Assembly: GCA_028688955.1 (NCBI GenBank)
Contig: JAQTXD010000033.1
Span: 1-35,159 of the forward strand
DNA from: Desulfuromonadaceae bacterium
GTDB taxonomy: Bacteria > Desulfobacterota > Desulfuromonadia > Geobacterales > Pseudopelobacteraceae
DNA: 35,159 bases
Reading direction: 5' to 3'
The translations under genes and the position numbers were made by a program. The notes beneath the pieces were generated by a model. The model ran no database searches. It saw nothing but the letters and a program-made list of their open reading frames with translations, and was not told the origin of the DNA. Below are positions 15,395 through 23,752 of the stretch, piece after piece. How positions within the stretch are numbered: position 1 is the first letter of the stretch; every line of letters begins with the position of its first letter.

Positions 15395-17119
15395 GTGATA
15401 CCAAAGTCGATACAGAAGCTGCAAGGACGTATACTGCTTGTCGACGATAATGAGGGCGTCTGCTTCACTCTCGGAATGCTTTTAAAAAAAGAGGGATATC
15501 AGGTGGAGTCGGCTGCCTGTCTTGGTGACGCAGCGAAGTTGATTGGTGCCTTTCACTTTGATGTAGCCTTCGTGGATATTATGCTTGCCAATGAGAATGG
15601 ACTTGACCTGTTACGGGATATAAAACTGGCATCTCCGTCTACGCAGGTAATCATGTTTACGGGGTGTCCCCAGATAGAGTCGGCTGCTGAGGCCGTGAGG
15701 CTCGGGGCCTTTGATTATATCACCAAGCCGATCCGCTATGAGACGCTGATTGCGGTAACGCGCCATGCCTTAAGCAGCAAAACTTTGAATGATGAACGTG
15801 AGCGCTACCGTGCAAACCTGGACGCTATATTCCGGACGGTTACGGACAGTATCGTCATGGTTGATCAACATGGGCGTCTGGCGCAGTTTAATTCAATGGC
15901 GGAGAGAACCTGTGGCTATCATAAAGACCTTATTGAAAGCGATGCTAGCGAGATACAGCTGGGGTGCGGAGGGGAGTGCAGAGTTGCGCTTATGGAGGCG
16001 CTTAAAGACAATGCTACCCGCGAACTTACACGTATCGAGTGCCGATCCGGGACCGGTAAAGTCAGAATCGTCAGTGTAACAGCCACACCGGTGGTTGAAT
16101 CGGATGGAACCGCAAGTGGAGCGGTGGCTGTTATTCGCGATGAAACTCAGTTGGTTGATCTTGAACGTTCAATACTGCGACTGGGGAGGTTTCATGGTAT
16201 TGTCGGTGCTTCCGCGCCGATGCAGCGGGTCTACAGTCTGATTGAGTCGCTTGCTGATGTTCCAACAACTGTCCTTATTAACGGAGAGAGTGGTACCGGA
16301 AAGGAACTTGTTGCGGCGGCGCTTCATTGTAGCGGCTCCCGGGGGCATAAGCCGTTTGTAAAGGTCAACTGTTCGGCTCTGTCAGAGCATCTACTGGAAA
16401 GTGAACTTTTTGGACACGTGCGCGGGGCCTTTACTGGTGCAATATCTGATAAAATTGGCCGCTTTCAGAAAGCCCACGGCGGAACGCTCTTTCTCGACGA
16501 AATCGGCGATGTGTCACCTGCCATATAGATGCGACTCCTGCGTGTACTGCAAGAGAGTGAATTTGAACGGGTGGGAGAATCCACAACCATCAAGGTTGAT
16601 GTGCGTATCGTTGCTGCCACCAATCAGAGTCTTGCTGAAAAGGTCCGGCAGGGAACATTCCGTCAGGACCTGTACTACCGCCTGAACGTGGTGCGACTCG
16701 ATCTGCCCTCTTTGCGTGAACGTCGTGAAGATCTGGATCTGCTTGTTGCACATTTTCTATCCATCTTCAACAAGAAACTTTCTACCTCGGTAACCGCCGT
16801 CTCGGATGATGTTATGACCATTTTTCGTGAATATGACTGGCCCGGCAATGTTCGCGAGTTGGAACATGCACTTGAACATGCCTGTATCCTCTGCAAAACA
16901 CCTATAATTACGGTCAATGATCTTCCATTGGATCTGTTGCACGGCAAATCGCAACCGGTTGTAAATGCAAGTAATTCGCCTTCATCAAGCTCTGTTTCCA
17001 CCCCTAAATTATCCCTTGCCGATGCACTTTCTGCTTCCGGTGGTAATAAGGCCCGTGCCGCCCGGTTGCTTGGTATCAGTCGTATGACGCTGTATCGTCA
17101 ATTGGGGGCGGCAGACTGA
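15395..17119 (+). pseudogene. Sigma-54-dependent response regulator (REC-PAS-AAA+-Fis HTH) interrupted by TAG
   Basis: The complete frame has 575 codons. It starts at GTG 15395, which has GGGGAGG (15384-15390) ahead of it. Domains in order are a receiver (DDN near residues 17-19, phospho-acceptor Asp61 in FVDIML, TKP lysine), a PAS domain (about residues 140-250), and an AAA+ domain with GESGTGKE (Walker A), RGAFTGA (sigma-54 contact) and TLFLDEIGD (Walker B). These are followed by the arginine finger/sensor region, WPGNVRELEHALEHA, and a Fis-type helix-turn-helix (NKARAARLLGISRMTLYRQ). At 16526-16528 an in-frame TAG stands where relatives have Gln in the stretch (S)PAIQMRLLRVLQE, consistent with one CAG-to-TAG change. 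The upstream 377-residue product would keep REC and PAS but lack a full ATPase and the DNA-binding domain. The downstream ATG at 16529 has no ribosome site. It could be a real recent nonsense mutation, a sequencing error, or a suppressed stop. Confidence 0.85.
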
Positions 17120-17187
17120 CGCTTACGTGTGTGCTGCTAAGAGGCATATTTAATGTCAGCGAGTGGCCTACTATCAAGGAGAACGTC

Positions 17188-18633
17188 ATGACGGATCAAA
17201 ACCAGGTTGCCCAACCTGCTGCAACGCCAGTTATTGGAGGTATCCAGGTTAAAAAGCTCGGTTACAGCCTGTATTTGAAAATACCGGATAATCGGCTTGA
17301 GTGCCTGTGCAGCTATGTGCCGAATGAGCAGGGTTCCATGATGACCGGGGTTGAACTGGCAGCCTTCCTAAAACAGTACAATGTACGGGAAGGGATCGAT
17401 CAGAATGCCTTCGATGACTTTGCAGCCAAGGCTGCAGCCGGACAGCAGCAGGTTGATGTGCTACTTGCTGCCGGAATCCCTCCGGTGAATGGGGCGGACG
17501 AATATATAGACTACTGTATGCAGTCTTCAACCTCAGTGCATAGTTCTGAAAAAGACGATAGCGATGTTGATATGCATATAGTGCAGACCTTTATCAATGT
17601 TTCCAGTGGAGATGAGATCGGCCGGATCATTCCTGCTGAACCCGGCACTCCCGGTCGGGACATTACGGGGCTGGCTGTGCCGACCCACCCGGGGAAAGCG
17701 TTGAATTACAAAATCGGCAAGAATATTCTGGTCAAGGATAACGGAACGTTGCTTGTCGCCGCTGCTACCGGTCGATTCTGCCAGTCTGGCGGTGAGATCT
17801 CAGTTGAGGAAGAATATGTTGTAAAGGGAGATGTCAATTTCCGCATCGGTTCGCTTAATTTCAAAGGTGTTGTCGAAGTGCGCGGCGATGTGCTCGATAA
17901 CTTTAATATTACCGCGTCAAAGGGATTAACGGTCTCCGGCAATATTGGTGTTTCTTCCATTGTAAGTGATGGTGATATTACATTTTGTGGCATTGATGGC
18001 CAATGCAAGGGAACCATCAAGTGCGGAGGTACACTCAGGGCAAATTTTATTCACGATGTGACTGTCGAGTGTGCTGGTGATGTGATAGTGGGTGTTGAAA
18101 TCCATAACAGTACCATCAAAACATTAGGTAGGATTATCGTAGACAAAGGTGCCATCTCAGGTGGTACATACATTGCCCTTGGTGGCATAGAGGCAAAGAA
18201 ACTCGGTTCAGCATCATCACAACACACAAAACTCCATGCCGGCGTCGATTTTCGCGACGTTGAATTGCTGGAGAATCTCTTCGAATCATTGAGTGAAGTT
18301 CAGGAAATTATCAAGCAGACTCAGTCTCTGTCAGAAATTACAGACTTGCGAAAAACGGTCGCCGCCTTGACCAACAGTATTATGGATATCCGGAGTAAAG
18401 CGAATGACGTTGCCAATGCCAAAATAAACTCAAAGGCAGTGCTGTATGAAAATGTGCAGCTAACCCTTGGGAGTGTTACAGAAACAATCGTTGAGCAGAT
18501 GGATGGACCGCACAGCATCATCGAAAACAGTATCGAAGGAGGCCTTCGTTTTCTGCCAATGACCAACCTGAATGTCAGAGCATCAGACATCGAGATGGCG
18601 TTTATTCGTGAACAGAAAATGTCATTGAGATAG
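17188..18633 (+). CDS. FapA-family (DUF342) polymer-forming-like protein
   Basis: This 481-residue protein has the DUF342/FapA core: repeated short beta strands with turns such as VKGDVNFRIGSLNFKGVVEVRGDV, KGLTVSGNI and GGTYIALGGIEAKKLGS, which fold as a right-handed beta helix in relatives. The last 110 residues look alpha-helical and coiled coil. No signal peptide or membrane segment is seen, so it is probably cytoplasmic. The family is linked to cell-surface or flagellar and phase-related functions, but its biochemical role is unclear. The ATG at 17188 is chosen because AAGGAGA lies before it; the frame can extend to 17131 without support. It follows the regulator pseudogene by 68 bases and is probably in the same transcript. 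Confidence 0.8.
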   Translation: MTDQNQVAQPAATPVIGGIQVKKLGYSLYLKIPDNRLECLCSYVPNEQGSMMTGVELAAFLKQYNVREGIDQNAFDDFAAKAAAGQQQVDVLLAAGIPPVNGADEYIDYCMQSSTSVHSSEKDDSDVDMHIVQTFINVSSGDEIGRIIPAEPGTPGRDITGLAVPTHPGKALNYKIGKNILVKDNGTLLVAAATGRFCQSGGEISVEEEYVVKGDVNFRIGSLNFKGVVEVRGDVLDNFNITASKGLTVSGNIGVSSIVSDGDITFCGIDGQCKGTIKCGGTLRANFIHDVTVECAGDVIVGVEIHNSTIKTLGRIIVDKGAISGGTYIALGGIEAKKLGSASSQHTKLHAGVDFRDVELLENLFESLSEVQEIIKQTQSLSEITDLRKTVAALTNSIMDIRSKANDVANAKINSKAVLYENVQLTLGSVTETIVEQMDGPHSIIENSIEGGLRFLPMTNLNVRASDIEMAFIREQKMSLR

Positions 18634-18738
18634 AAGAGTCGGCCTTCAAAGGAGTACATAAGTGGTCGCTGGTGCCGCATATCACAGCAGAATAAAAACG
18701 AACAATAACAAATAGTGTAACAAATACTGCTCTTACGC

Positions 18739-18773
18739 TGTAACATGTAATTATTTATGTGTACCATGTTACA
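18739..18773. repeat. Inverted repeat TGTAACATG/CATGTTACA upstream of cheW
   Basis: Two perfect 9-base arms, 18739-18747 and 18765-18773, are separated by 17 AT-rich bases. The centre lies about 150 bases before the predicted cheW transcript start, the distance usual for enhancer sites of sigma-54 activators. There is no T-run, so it is not a terminator. The hexamer is shared with the direct repeat at 15357-15373. Confidence 0.5.
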
Positions 18774-18872
18774 TCCACTTCCGACGTTCGCACCCTCAAA
18801 CAATTCACTTTCATCGACGTATCTCCGCTCAACATAACCCTTTACCCTCTCATTATGATTTACCCTTAATTA

Positions 18873-18901
18873 TTGGCACAAATGATGTAGTCAGGTAGTA
18901 C
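18873..18901 (+). promoter_or_regulatory. Candidate promoter of the chemosensory cluster
   Basis: TTGGCA (18873-18878) and TAGTAC (18896-18901) are 17 bases apart, about 38 bases before the cheW ATG. The same stretch starts with TGGCAC, like a sigma-54 -24 element, but the -12 position reads ATGT rather than TTGC. The sigma factor is therefore undecided. Confidence 0.35.
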
Positions 18902-18938
18902 ATTCGTTTATATCAACAATGTAGAGGGGGGGATTCAC

Positions 18939-19415
18939 ATGGCCGAAGAGCTACAAACAACCCAGTATCTTACCTTTACGCTGGCCGACGAGGTATTTGC
19001 TGTTGATGTGGCCAGGGTACGGGAAATATTGGAAATGCCGAGCATCACGAAAGTTCCTCAGGTTCCGGATTTCATGCGTGGGGTTATCAACCTGCGTGGC
19101 TGCGTCGTGCCGGTCATCGACCTGCGGTTGAAATTCGGCATGCCCGAAACCGCCCAGACCGTCAACACCTGCATCATTGTAGTCGAGGTGGCTATGGATG
19201 GTGAGAATACCGTCCTTGGGGCACTGGCAGACAGCGTGCAGGAAGTTATCGAGATGGAGCCGGCCCAGATCGAGGCGGCACCGCATATCGGTACGCATCT
19301 TGACACGGAATTCATCAGGGGCATGGGAAAACATGATGGCCGCTTCGTTATGATTCTGGATATCGACAAGGTGTTTTCATCGGTTGAACTTGCAGCGGTA
19401 CAGAAGGTTGATTAA
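18939..19415 (+). CDS. cheW: CheW adaptor protein
   Basis: This 158-residue single-domain CheW protein couples chemoreceptors to the kinase CheA. The fold is clear from YLTFTLADEVFAVDVARVREIL, the PDFMRGVINLRGCVVPVIDLR core with the conserved Arg, and the C-terminal LDIDKVF. A run of Gs (AGAGGGGGG) six bases before the ATG serves as ribosome site. It opens the chemosensory cluster and is followed 51 bases later by a receptor gene, its natural partner. Confidence 0.96.
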   Translation: MAEELQTTQYLTFTLADEVFAVDVARVREILEMPSITKVPQVPDFMRGVINLRGCVVPVIDLRLKFGMPETAQTVNTCIIVVEVAMDGENTVLGALADSVQEVIEMEPAQIEAAPHIGTHLDTEFIRGMGKHDGRFVMILDIDKVFSSVELAAVQKVD

Positions 19416-19466
19416 CTGGTGCAGACTATATGTGTTAAAAATAACTGCAACAAAAGGGGAGGCATT

Positions 19467-21143
19467 ATGAGTTGGTATTACAATCTCAAGATCAGCGTGA
19501 AACTGTTGTCGGCATTTATTATTGTGGCATTAATAGCTGGAATTATCGGAACAATCGGCGTCCGCGAAATAAAAGTCATCGAAACTGCCGATGGCAAGCT
19601 TTACGATAATGTGACCGTGCCATTGGGGCAGTTACAGGATATTTCAGTCTCCTTTCAGCGGATGCGGGTAAATGTACGTGATGTAGTGTATGCGACTAAC
19701 TCGGAAGATAGAAAAAAATTTGCAGGAAGAATTAAGGAATTACGAGAGCAGATCGACAAGGTTGGTACTGAATTTGAGAAAACGATCCTTACGGACGAAG
19801 GTCGTAAACAATTTGCTGATTTCAAGACGGCGCGCACGGTCTATGGGCCTATGATCGATAAAATGATTCAGTTTGCAATGAATAATCAGGATAAAGAAGC
19901 AGTTGCGTTAATGCAGGGTGATGGTGCCAAGGCATCAAAGGATGAACAGGATGCCATAGAAAAACTTGTTGATTCAAAACTTAAAATAGGCAAGGAAACG
20001 TCCGATAGCAACACTGCGCTGGCAAATACTGCAACAAAGTTAATGATCAGTCTGGTCGTTGCAGGAGTGCTCATTGCGATTCTTTTTGGTTTCTTCATTT
20101 CCAACATCATCAGCAACCCGCTGCGAAAAGGGGTCCTCTTTGCTCAGGCGGTTGCATCCGGTGACCTTACCCAGAAAATCGACCTTGATCAGAAAGATGA
20201 AATAGGCCAGTTGGCTTTAGCCTTAAATGAAATGGTGGCCAAGTTGAGCAGCATCGTTGGTGAAGTGACTGCAGCTGCTGACAATGTTGCCTCCGGCAGT
20301 CAGGAACTTTCCGCCACTGCCCAGCAGATGTCTCAAGGTGCCACTGAGCAGGCTGCATCTGCAGAAGAAATCTCATCCAGTATGGAAGAGATGGCTTCCA
20401 GTATCCGTCAGAATACCGATAACGCCATGCAGACCGAAAAAATATCCATCAAGAGCTCCGTTGATGCCAAAGATGGCGGAAAAGCGGTTGTCGAGACAGT
20501 TGCAGCCATGAAGGAAATCGCCACCAAAATTTCCATCATTGAAGAGATTGCGCGTCAAACCAACCTGCTGGCACTGAATGCCGCTATTGAAGCTGCCCGT
20601 GCCGGTGAACACGGTAAGGGTTTTGCCGTCGTTGCTTCCGAAGTCAGAAAACTTGCCGAGCGGAGTCAATCTGCAGCCGGAGAGATATCGGGTCTTTCTA
20701 CCCGCAGTGTCGCTATTGCCGAACAGGCAGGAGAGATGCTGACTAAAATGGTACCGGACATCCAGAAGACATCCGAACTGGTGCAGGAAATCACCGCTTC
20801 CAGCAAGGAGCAGGATACCGGTGCCGAGCAGATCAACAAGGCAATTCAGCAGCTTGATCAGGTCATTCAGCAGAACGCTTCCGCCTCGGAGGAAATGGCT
20901 TCCACATCAGAAGAGCTGTCAAGTCAGGCTGAACAGCTGCAGGATTCTATCAGTTTCTTCAATATCGGTAATCAGGCCCGCCGCCAATCGGCTGGAAACA
21001 CCCGTAAGCCTGCGAAGAAAGTGCAAATCGCCCACGCAAAAAGCGCTCCGGCACCAAACAAACGCACATCCGGCGGCGGCATAAACCTGCAACTGGGACA
21101 GGCCGGTCCGGACCACATGGATGATGAATTCGAGAAATTCTGA
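19467..21143 (+). CDS. Methyl-accepting chemotaxis protein (first of two)
   Basis: This 558-residue receptor has an N-terminal membrane helix (about 11-31), a periplasmic four-helix-bundle-type sensor (about 32-190), a second membrane helix (about 192-214), HAMP, and a cytoplasmic signalling domain from residue 272. The hairpin tip [21 protein letters not shown] is canonical. The C-terminus DDEFEKF ends in EFEKF, which fits the x-(F/W)-x-x-(F/W) docking pentapeptide for CheR or CheB. The ATG at 19467 is chosen because GGGGAGG (19456-19462) lies before it; the frame could reach 19419. Its signalling domain is nearly identical to that of the second receptor at 28545. No ligand can be inferred from the sensor. 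Confidence 0.95.
   Translation: MSWYYNLKISVKLLSAFIIVALIAGIIGTIGVREIKVIETADGKLYDNVTVPLGQLQDISVSFQRMRVNVRDVVYATNSEDRKKFAGRIKELREQIDKVGTEFEKTILTDEGRKQFADFKTARTVYGPMIDKMIQFAMNNQDKEAVALMQGDGAKASKDEQDAIEKLVDSKLKIGKETSDSNTALANTATKLMISLVVAGVLIAILFGFFISNIISNPLRKGVLFAQAVASGDLTQKIDLDQKDEIGQLALALNEMVAKLSSIVGEVTAAADNVASGSQELSATAQQMSQGATEQAASAEEISSSMEEMASSIRQNTDNAMQTEKISIKSSVDAKDGGKAVVETVAAMKEIATKISIIEEIARQTNLLALNAAIEAARAGEHGKGFAVVASEVRKLAERSQSAAGEISGLSTRSVAIAEQAGEMLTKMVPDIQKTSELVQEITASSKEQDTGAEQINKAIQQLDQVIQQNASASEEMASTSEELSSQAEQLQDSISFFNIGNQARRQSAGNTRKPAKKVQIAHAKSAPAPNKRTSGGGINLQLGQAGPDHMDDEFEKF
20280..20960 (+). repeat. Receptor signalling segment duplicated at 29358-30038
   Basis: These 227 codons (residues 272-498 of the first receptor) match the same residue numbers of the second receptor without gaps. 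I count 14 amino-acid differences by eye (about 94 percent identity), while the sensor regions differ strongly. Confidence 0.8.
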
Positions 21144-21238
21144 GAGCGGTTATCTGAATTGTGATTTCATATTTCCGGATAGATGAGAACGTCTGTCCCC
21201 TGGAATAATGGCTTAGACAACTGTGGGAAGCTCTTCCT

Positions 21239-21625
21239 ATGAAAAAAATCCGCATTAAGCTTAATAAAACTCCCGTCATTCCCGCTTCTGATACGCCGGA
21301 TTCAATGGCCGAATTAGCGAGCGGGATGGCGGACGATTTCAACAACATCTTGACGACGGTCATGGGGGCGTGCTCACTGATTGATAAGGATGAAGCTACA
21401 AATAGTGAGCTGCTGCACTATGTATCTTTGATTCGAAAATCGGCAGAACGTGCAGCAAGTCTGTCGGATAAACTGATGCGTGTCAGCAACTCACCGGATC
21501 AGTTGCATGGTAATGCCGGCAAGATACAGCCGGATTCCGTTTCTGTCGCTACTTCGGTGGGTGACAAAAAAGCGATACATGATATAGTGCAATCCAACAA
21601 AAAAACGGATGGAGCTACCTCATGA
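21239..21625 (+). CDS. Stand-alone DHp-like protein lacking the phospho-histidine
   Basis: This 128-residue protein contains LASGMADDFNNILTTVMGACSLI (residues 26-48), which closely resembles the H-box of hybrid histidine kinases (LAxGIAHDFNNxL). The phosphoacceptor His is replaced by Asp32. The following helix (HYVSLIRKSAERAASLSDKLM) matches the second DHp helix, but no ATPase domain follows, so it cannot be a kinase. It may be a decoy, a dimerising adaptor for a kinase, or the degraded remnant of one. The ATG at 21239 follows a weak GGAAG site inside the self-complementary GGAAGCTCTTCC. Its stop overlaps the next gene's ATG (ATGA), which argues that it is translated. Confidence 0.7.
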   Translation: MKKIRIKLNKTPVIPASDTPDSMAELASGMADDFNNILTTVMGACSLIDKDEATNSELLHYVSLIRKSAERAASLSDKLMRVSNSPDQLHGNAGKIQPDSVSVATSVGDKKAIHDIVQSNKKTDGATS

Positions 21626-22086
21626 ATTCTATAGTTGCCCTCATTTCTGCATTGTTCATACTTCTTTCTGCTGCAATTTCCGAAGCAGCGCCCCCTGCAC
21701 TTCCCAAAGGATATAGCGCGTGGAAAAAAAGTGAGCGCAAGGTTGTTACCGATAAAAGCTCACTTTTCTACGGTATTCACTACATCTATGCCGACAAGAA
21801 AGCGCAGAGCGGGTATCAGGCTGGTAATAAGTTTCCCGAGGGAAGCCGCATTGTTGTCGAATTTTTCAACATTAAGGATAATCCTGCAGTCGACGGTTCA
21901 AAAAATATGATTGTGCTGATGCAGAAAGACAGGCGCCAGACATCCTCAGGTGGGTGGCTATTTGCCGGATTCGGCGCCGATGGAAAGCTGAGCAGCCTTG
22001 ACCCTGTAACGACCTGTTTTGGTTGCCACCAGAAAGATGCTGCCCAGAAGGATTTCGTTATTTCAACGAAAAAAGATTTTAAGTGA
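21622..22086 (+). CDS. Exported cytochrome P460-like haem protein
   Basis: This 154-residue protein has a clear signal peptide (hydrophobic to about residue 19, cleavage near ISEAA-PP) and one c-type haem motif, CFGCH (Cys132, Cys135, His136), near the C-terminus. The intervening part (GNKFPEGSRIVVEFF, SGGWLFAGFGADGKL) matches the cytochrome P460/c'-beta family, beta-sheet haem proteins that bind NO, CO or hydroxylamine. It is expected to act in the periplasm. Both neighbours overlap it (ATGA at the start; the alternative GTG start of the next gene at its end), so it is cotranslated with signalling proteins, which suggests a sensory role. The family call is good; the ligand is unknown. Confidence 0.8.
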   Translation: MNSIVALISALFILLSAAISEAAPPALPKGYSAWKKSERKVVTDKSSLFYGIHYIYADKKAQSGYQAGNKFPEGSRIVVEFFNIKDNPAVDGSKNMIVLMQKDRRQTSSGGWLFAGFGADGKLSSLDPVTTCFGCHQKDAAQKDFVISTKKDFK

Positions 22087-22109
22087 CCCAATCCCTTCAG
22101 GATGCTGAC

Positions 22110-23327
22110 ATGTCAGAATTAACACCATCAGCAGGACAGTCGATTGCCCACATTCTGGTTGTGGATGATGAACCGGAAATTCGCACCATGGTGTCGCTCT
22201 GTCTGCAGAAAATCAATTTTCGTGTCACCTGTGCGGAAAATGCGGTCGAGGCCTGCAAATTGCTGGTTGTTGAGACGTTTGACGCCGTTATCAGCGATAT
22301 CATGATGCCGGGTGAAGATGGCGTTGCCTTTTTAGGGCGGGTTCACGACTCCTGGCCCGATCTGCCGGTCATTCTCATGACGGGACATGCCCAATTGCAG
22401 ATGGCTGTCGACGCCATCAAAAACGGTGCCTTTGACTTTATTTATAAGCCTTTCGATCTGGATTTTTTGTGCAAAGTAATACTGAGGGCGGTCAAATACC
22501 GGAATATGCAGCAGATGGAAAAAAACCATCGCAATGAGCTGGAAGCCGCCGTGGCCAGAAGAACTGCTGAGTTAAAGGAATCCATGGCAGAGCTGGACTT
22601 TGCCAGAGCAGCACTTCAGAAGGCTGATGCAGACAAGAATACATTTATGTCGACCATTTCTCATGAAATGCGCACCCCGATGAATGGCGTCATTGGCGCA
22701 CTTGATCTTTTATCTGAAGAAGGTCTGGTCGGGGTCGGGGCTGAATATTTGGCCATGGCACGACAATCAGCGGATAATATGATGACTATGATTAACCAGC
22801 TTCTGTCGTTTCAGGATCTGAACACTCAGTTGAATGGTGCTCCCCTTCACGACCTGCTTAATTTCAGAAACCTTCTCTACTCAATTATTGATGAACATCA
22901 GCCGGCATTTACGCGGAAAAAGGTCGCGCTCTCGTTATGTATCGCCGATGATCTGCCCGATCAAATCTGGACTGACAGGGACAAACTCCGCCGTCTGCTG
23001 GATATCCTGCTTGGCAATGCGCTCAAGTTTACCCGGCAGGGAGCTGTGTTGCTCGAGGCGTCGCGCTTCAGTTCCGATTCAGAAGAAGACATGATTCTCT
23101 GCGCAATAACCGACAGTGGAATCGGAATTCCGGATGGTATGCTGGAGCGGATATTCGAACCGTTTGTGCAGGGGGATGGATCTTTGAACCGCCGGCACGA
23201 AGGGGTTGGACTCGGGCTTGCGATTGCTCATCAGAATGCCTTGCTGCTGAATGGAAAAGTGTGGGCAGAACATGTCGCGTCTGGCGGCAGTTGTTTCAAA
23301 GTAGCCTTTAGGATGAACACTCCGTAG
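22110..23327 (+). CDS. Response-regulator/histidine-kinase protein (REC-HisKA-HATPase)
   Basis: This protein of about 405 residues begins with a receiver domain (VVDDEPE, phospho-acceptor Asp in ISDIMMPGEDG, YKP lysine), then a coiled linker, a HisKA domain with intact STISHEMRTPMNG, and an HATPase domain (NALKFT, DSGIGIP, GVGLGLAI). It has no membrane segment, so it is a cytosolic kinase that takes its input through its own receiver. It can both receive and donate phosphate. The ATG at 22110 has AGGA before it; a GTG at 22083 overlapping the P460 stop would add nine residues. A single receiver protein follows immediately and is a likely target. Confidence 0.92.
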   Translation: MSELTPSAGQSIAHILVVDDEPEIRTMVSLCLQKINFRVTCAENAVEACKLLVVETFDAVISDIMMPGEDGVAFLGRVHDSWPDLPVILMTGHAQLQMAVDAIKNGAFDFIYKPFDLDFLCKVILRAVKYRNMQQMEKNHRNELEAAVARRTAELKESMAELDFARAALQKADADKNTFMSTISHEMRTPMNGVIGALDLLSEEGLVGVGAEYLAMARQSADNMMTMINQLLSFQDLNTQLNGAPLHDLLNFRNLLYSIIDEHQPAFTRKKVALSLCIADDLPDQIWTDRDKLRRLLDILLGNALKFTRQGAVLLEASRFSSDSEEDMILCAITDSGIGIPDGMLERIFEPFVQGDGSLNRRHEGVGLGLAIAHQNALLLNGKVWAEHVASGGSCFKVAFRMNTP

Positions 23328-23343
23328 TAAAGGGAGAGCGCCA

Positions 23344-23742
23344 GTGAAATGCCTCATAGCTGAAGATCATTTGTTGTCCCGCCGCATTCTGAAAGAATTG
23401 CTTTCGCCTTATTTTGACTGTGATATTGCCGTTGACGGCCAGGAAGCGATAGATTCCTTCATACTGGCCCATGAATCGAAGTGCCCCTATAGTGCGGTTT
23501 TTCTGGACATAATGATGCCGGACGTCGATGGTCTGGAGGCGTTGCAGTGCATACGTACGCTGGAACGCAAGATGGGGATTCCCCATAATCTGGCGGTCAA
23601 GGCTATCATGACGACGGCCCTGGATGACCCCCTCACCGTTATAAGATCATTTAACGAATGTGAGGCGGATGCCTACATTGTCAAACCCCTCAGTAGACAC
23701 AAACTTGCAAGTGAGTTGCGCAAGCTCAAACTGATACCATAG
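23344..23742 (+). CDS. Single-domain response regulator (CheY-like)
   Basis: This 132-residue receiver domain has no output domain. It has acidic residues Glu7-Asp8, phospho-acceptor Asp55 in FLDIMMPDVDG, a switch Thr in MTTA and Lys114 in VKPL. The GTG start is supported by AGGGAGAG seven bases upstream. It lies 16 bases after the receiver-kinase gene and 10 bases before the soluble receptor-like protein, so it is probably a phosphate carrier or sink within this operon. Confidence 0.93.
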   Translation: MKCLIAEDHLLSRRILKELLSPYFDCDIAVDGQEAIDSFILAHESKCPYSAVFLDIMMPDVDGLEALQCIRTLERKMGIPHNLAVKAIMTTALDDPLTVIRSFNECEADAYIVKPLSRHKLASELRKLKLIP

Positions 23743-23752
23743 GTACCCATTC

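Larger units (their letters stand above)
18634..18938. other. 305-bp non-coding region before the chemosensory cluster
   Basis: No convincing gene lies here. The region is AT-rich and holds GTTACA/TGTAAC half-sites at 18716-18721, 18739-18744 and 18768-18773 and a promoter candidate at 18873-18901. No hairpin terminator for the preceding FapA-like gene is evident. A 17-codon frame (GTG 18663) with AAAGGAG before it is too short to accept. Confidence 0.7.

Noticed and set aside
16529-17119. Independent gene starting at ATG 16529
   Set aside because: It begins in the middle of an AAA+ domain directly after the TAG with no ribosome site; it is the second half of the interrupted regulator.
18663-18716. 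17-codon GTG frame after an AAAGGAG site, downstream of the FapA-like gene
   Set aside because: Too short, no similarity recognised, and the ribosome site alone is weak evidence.
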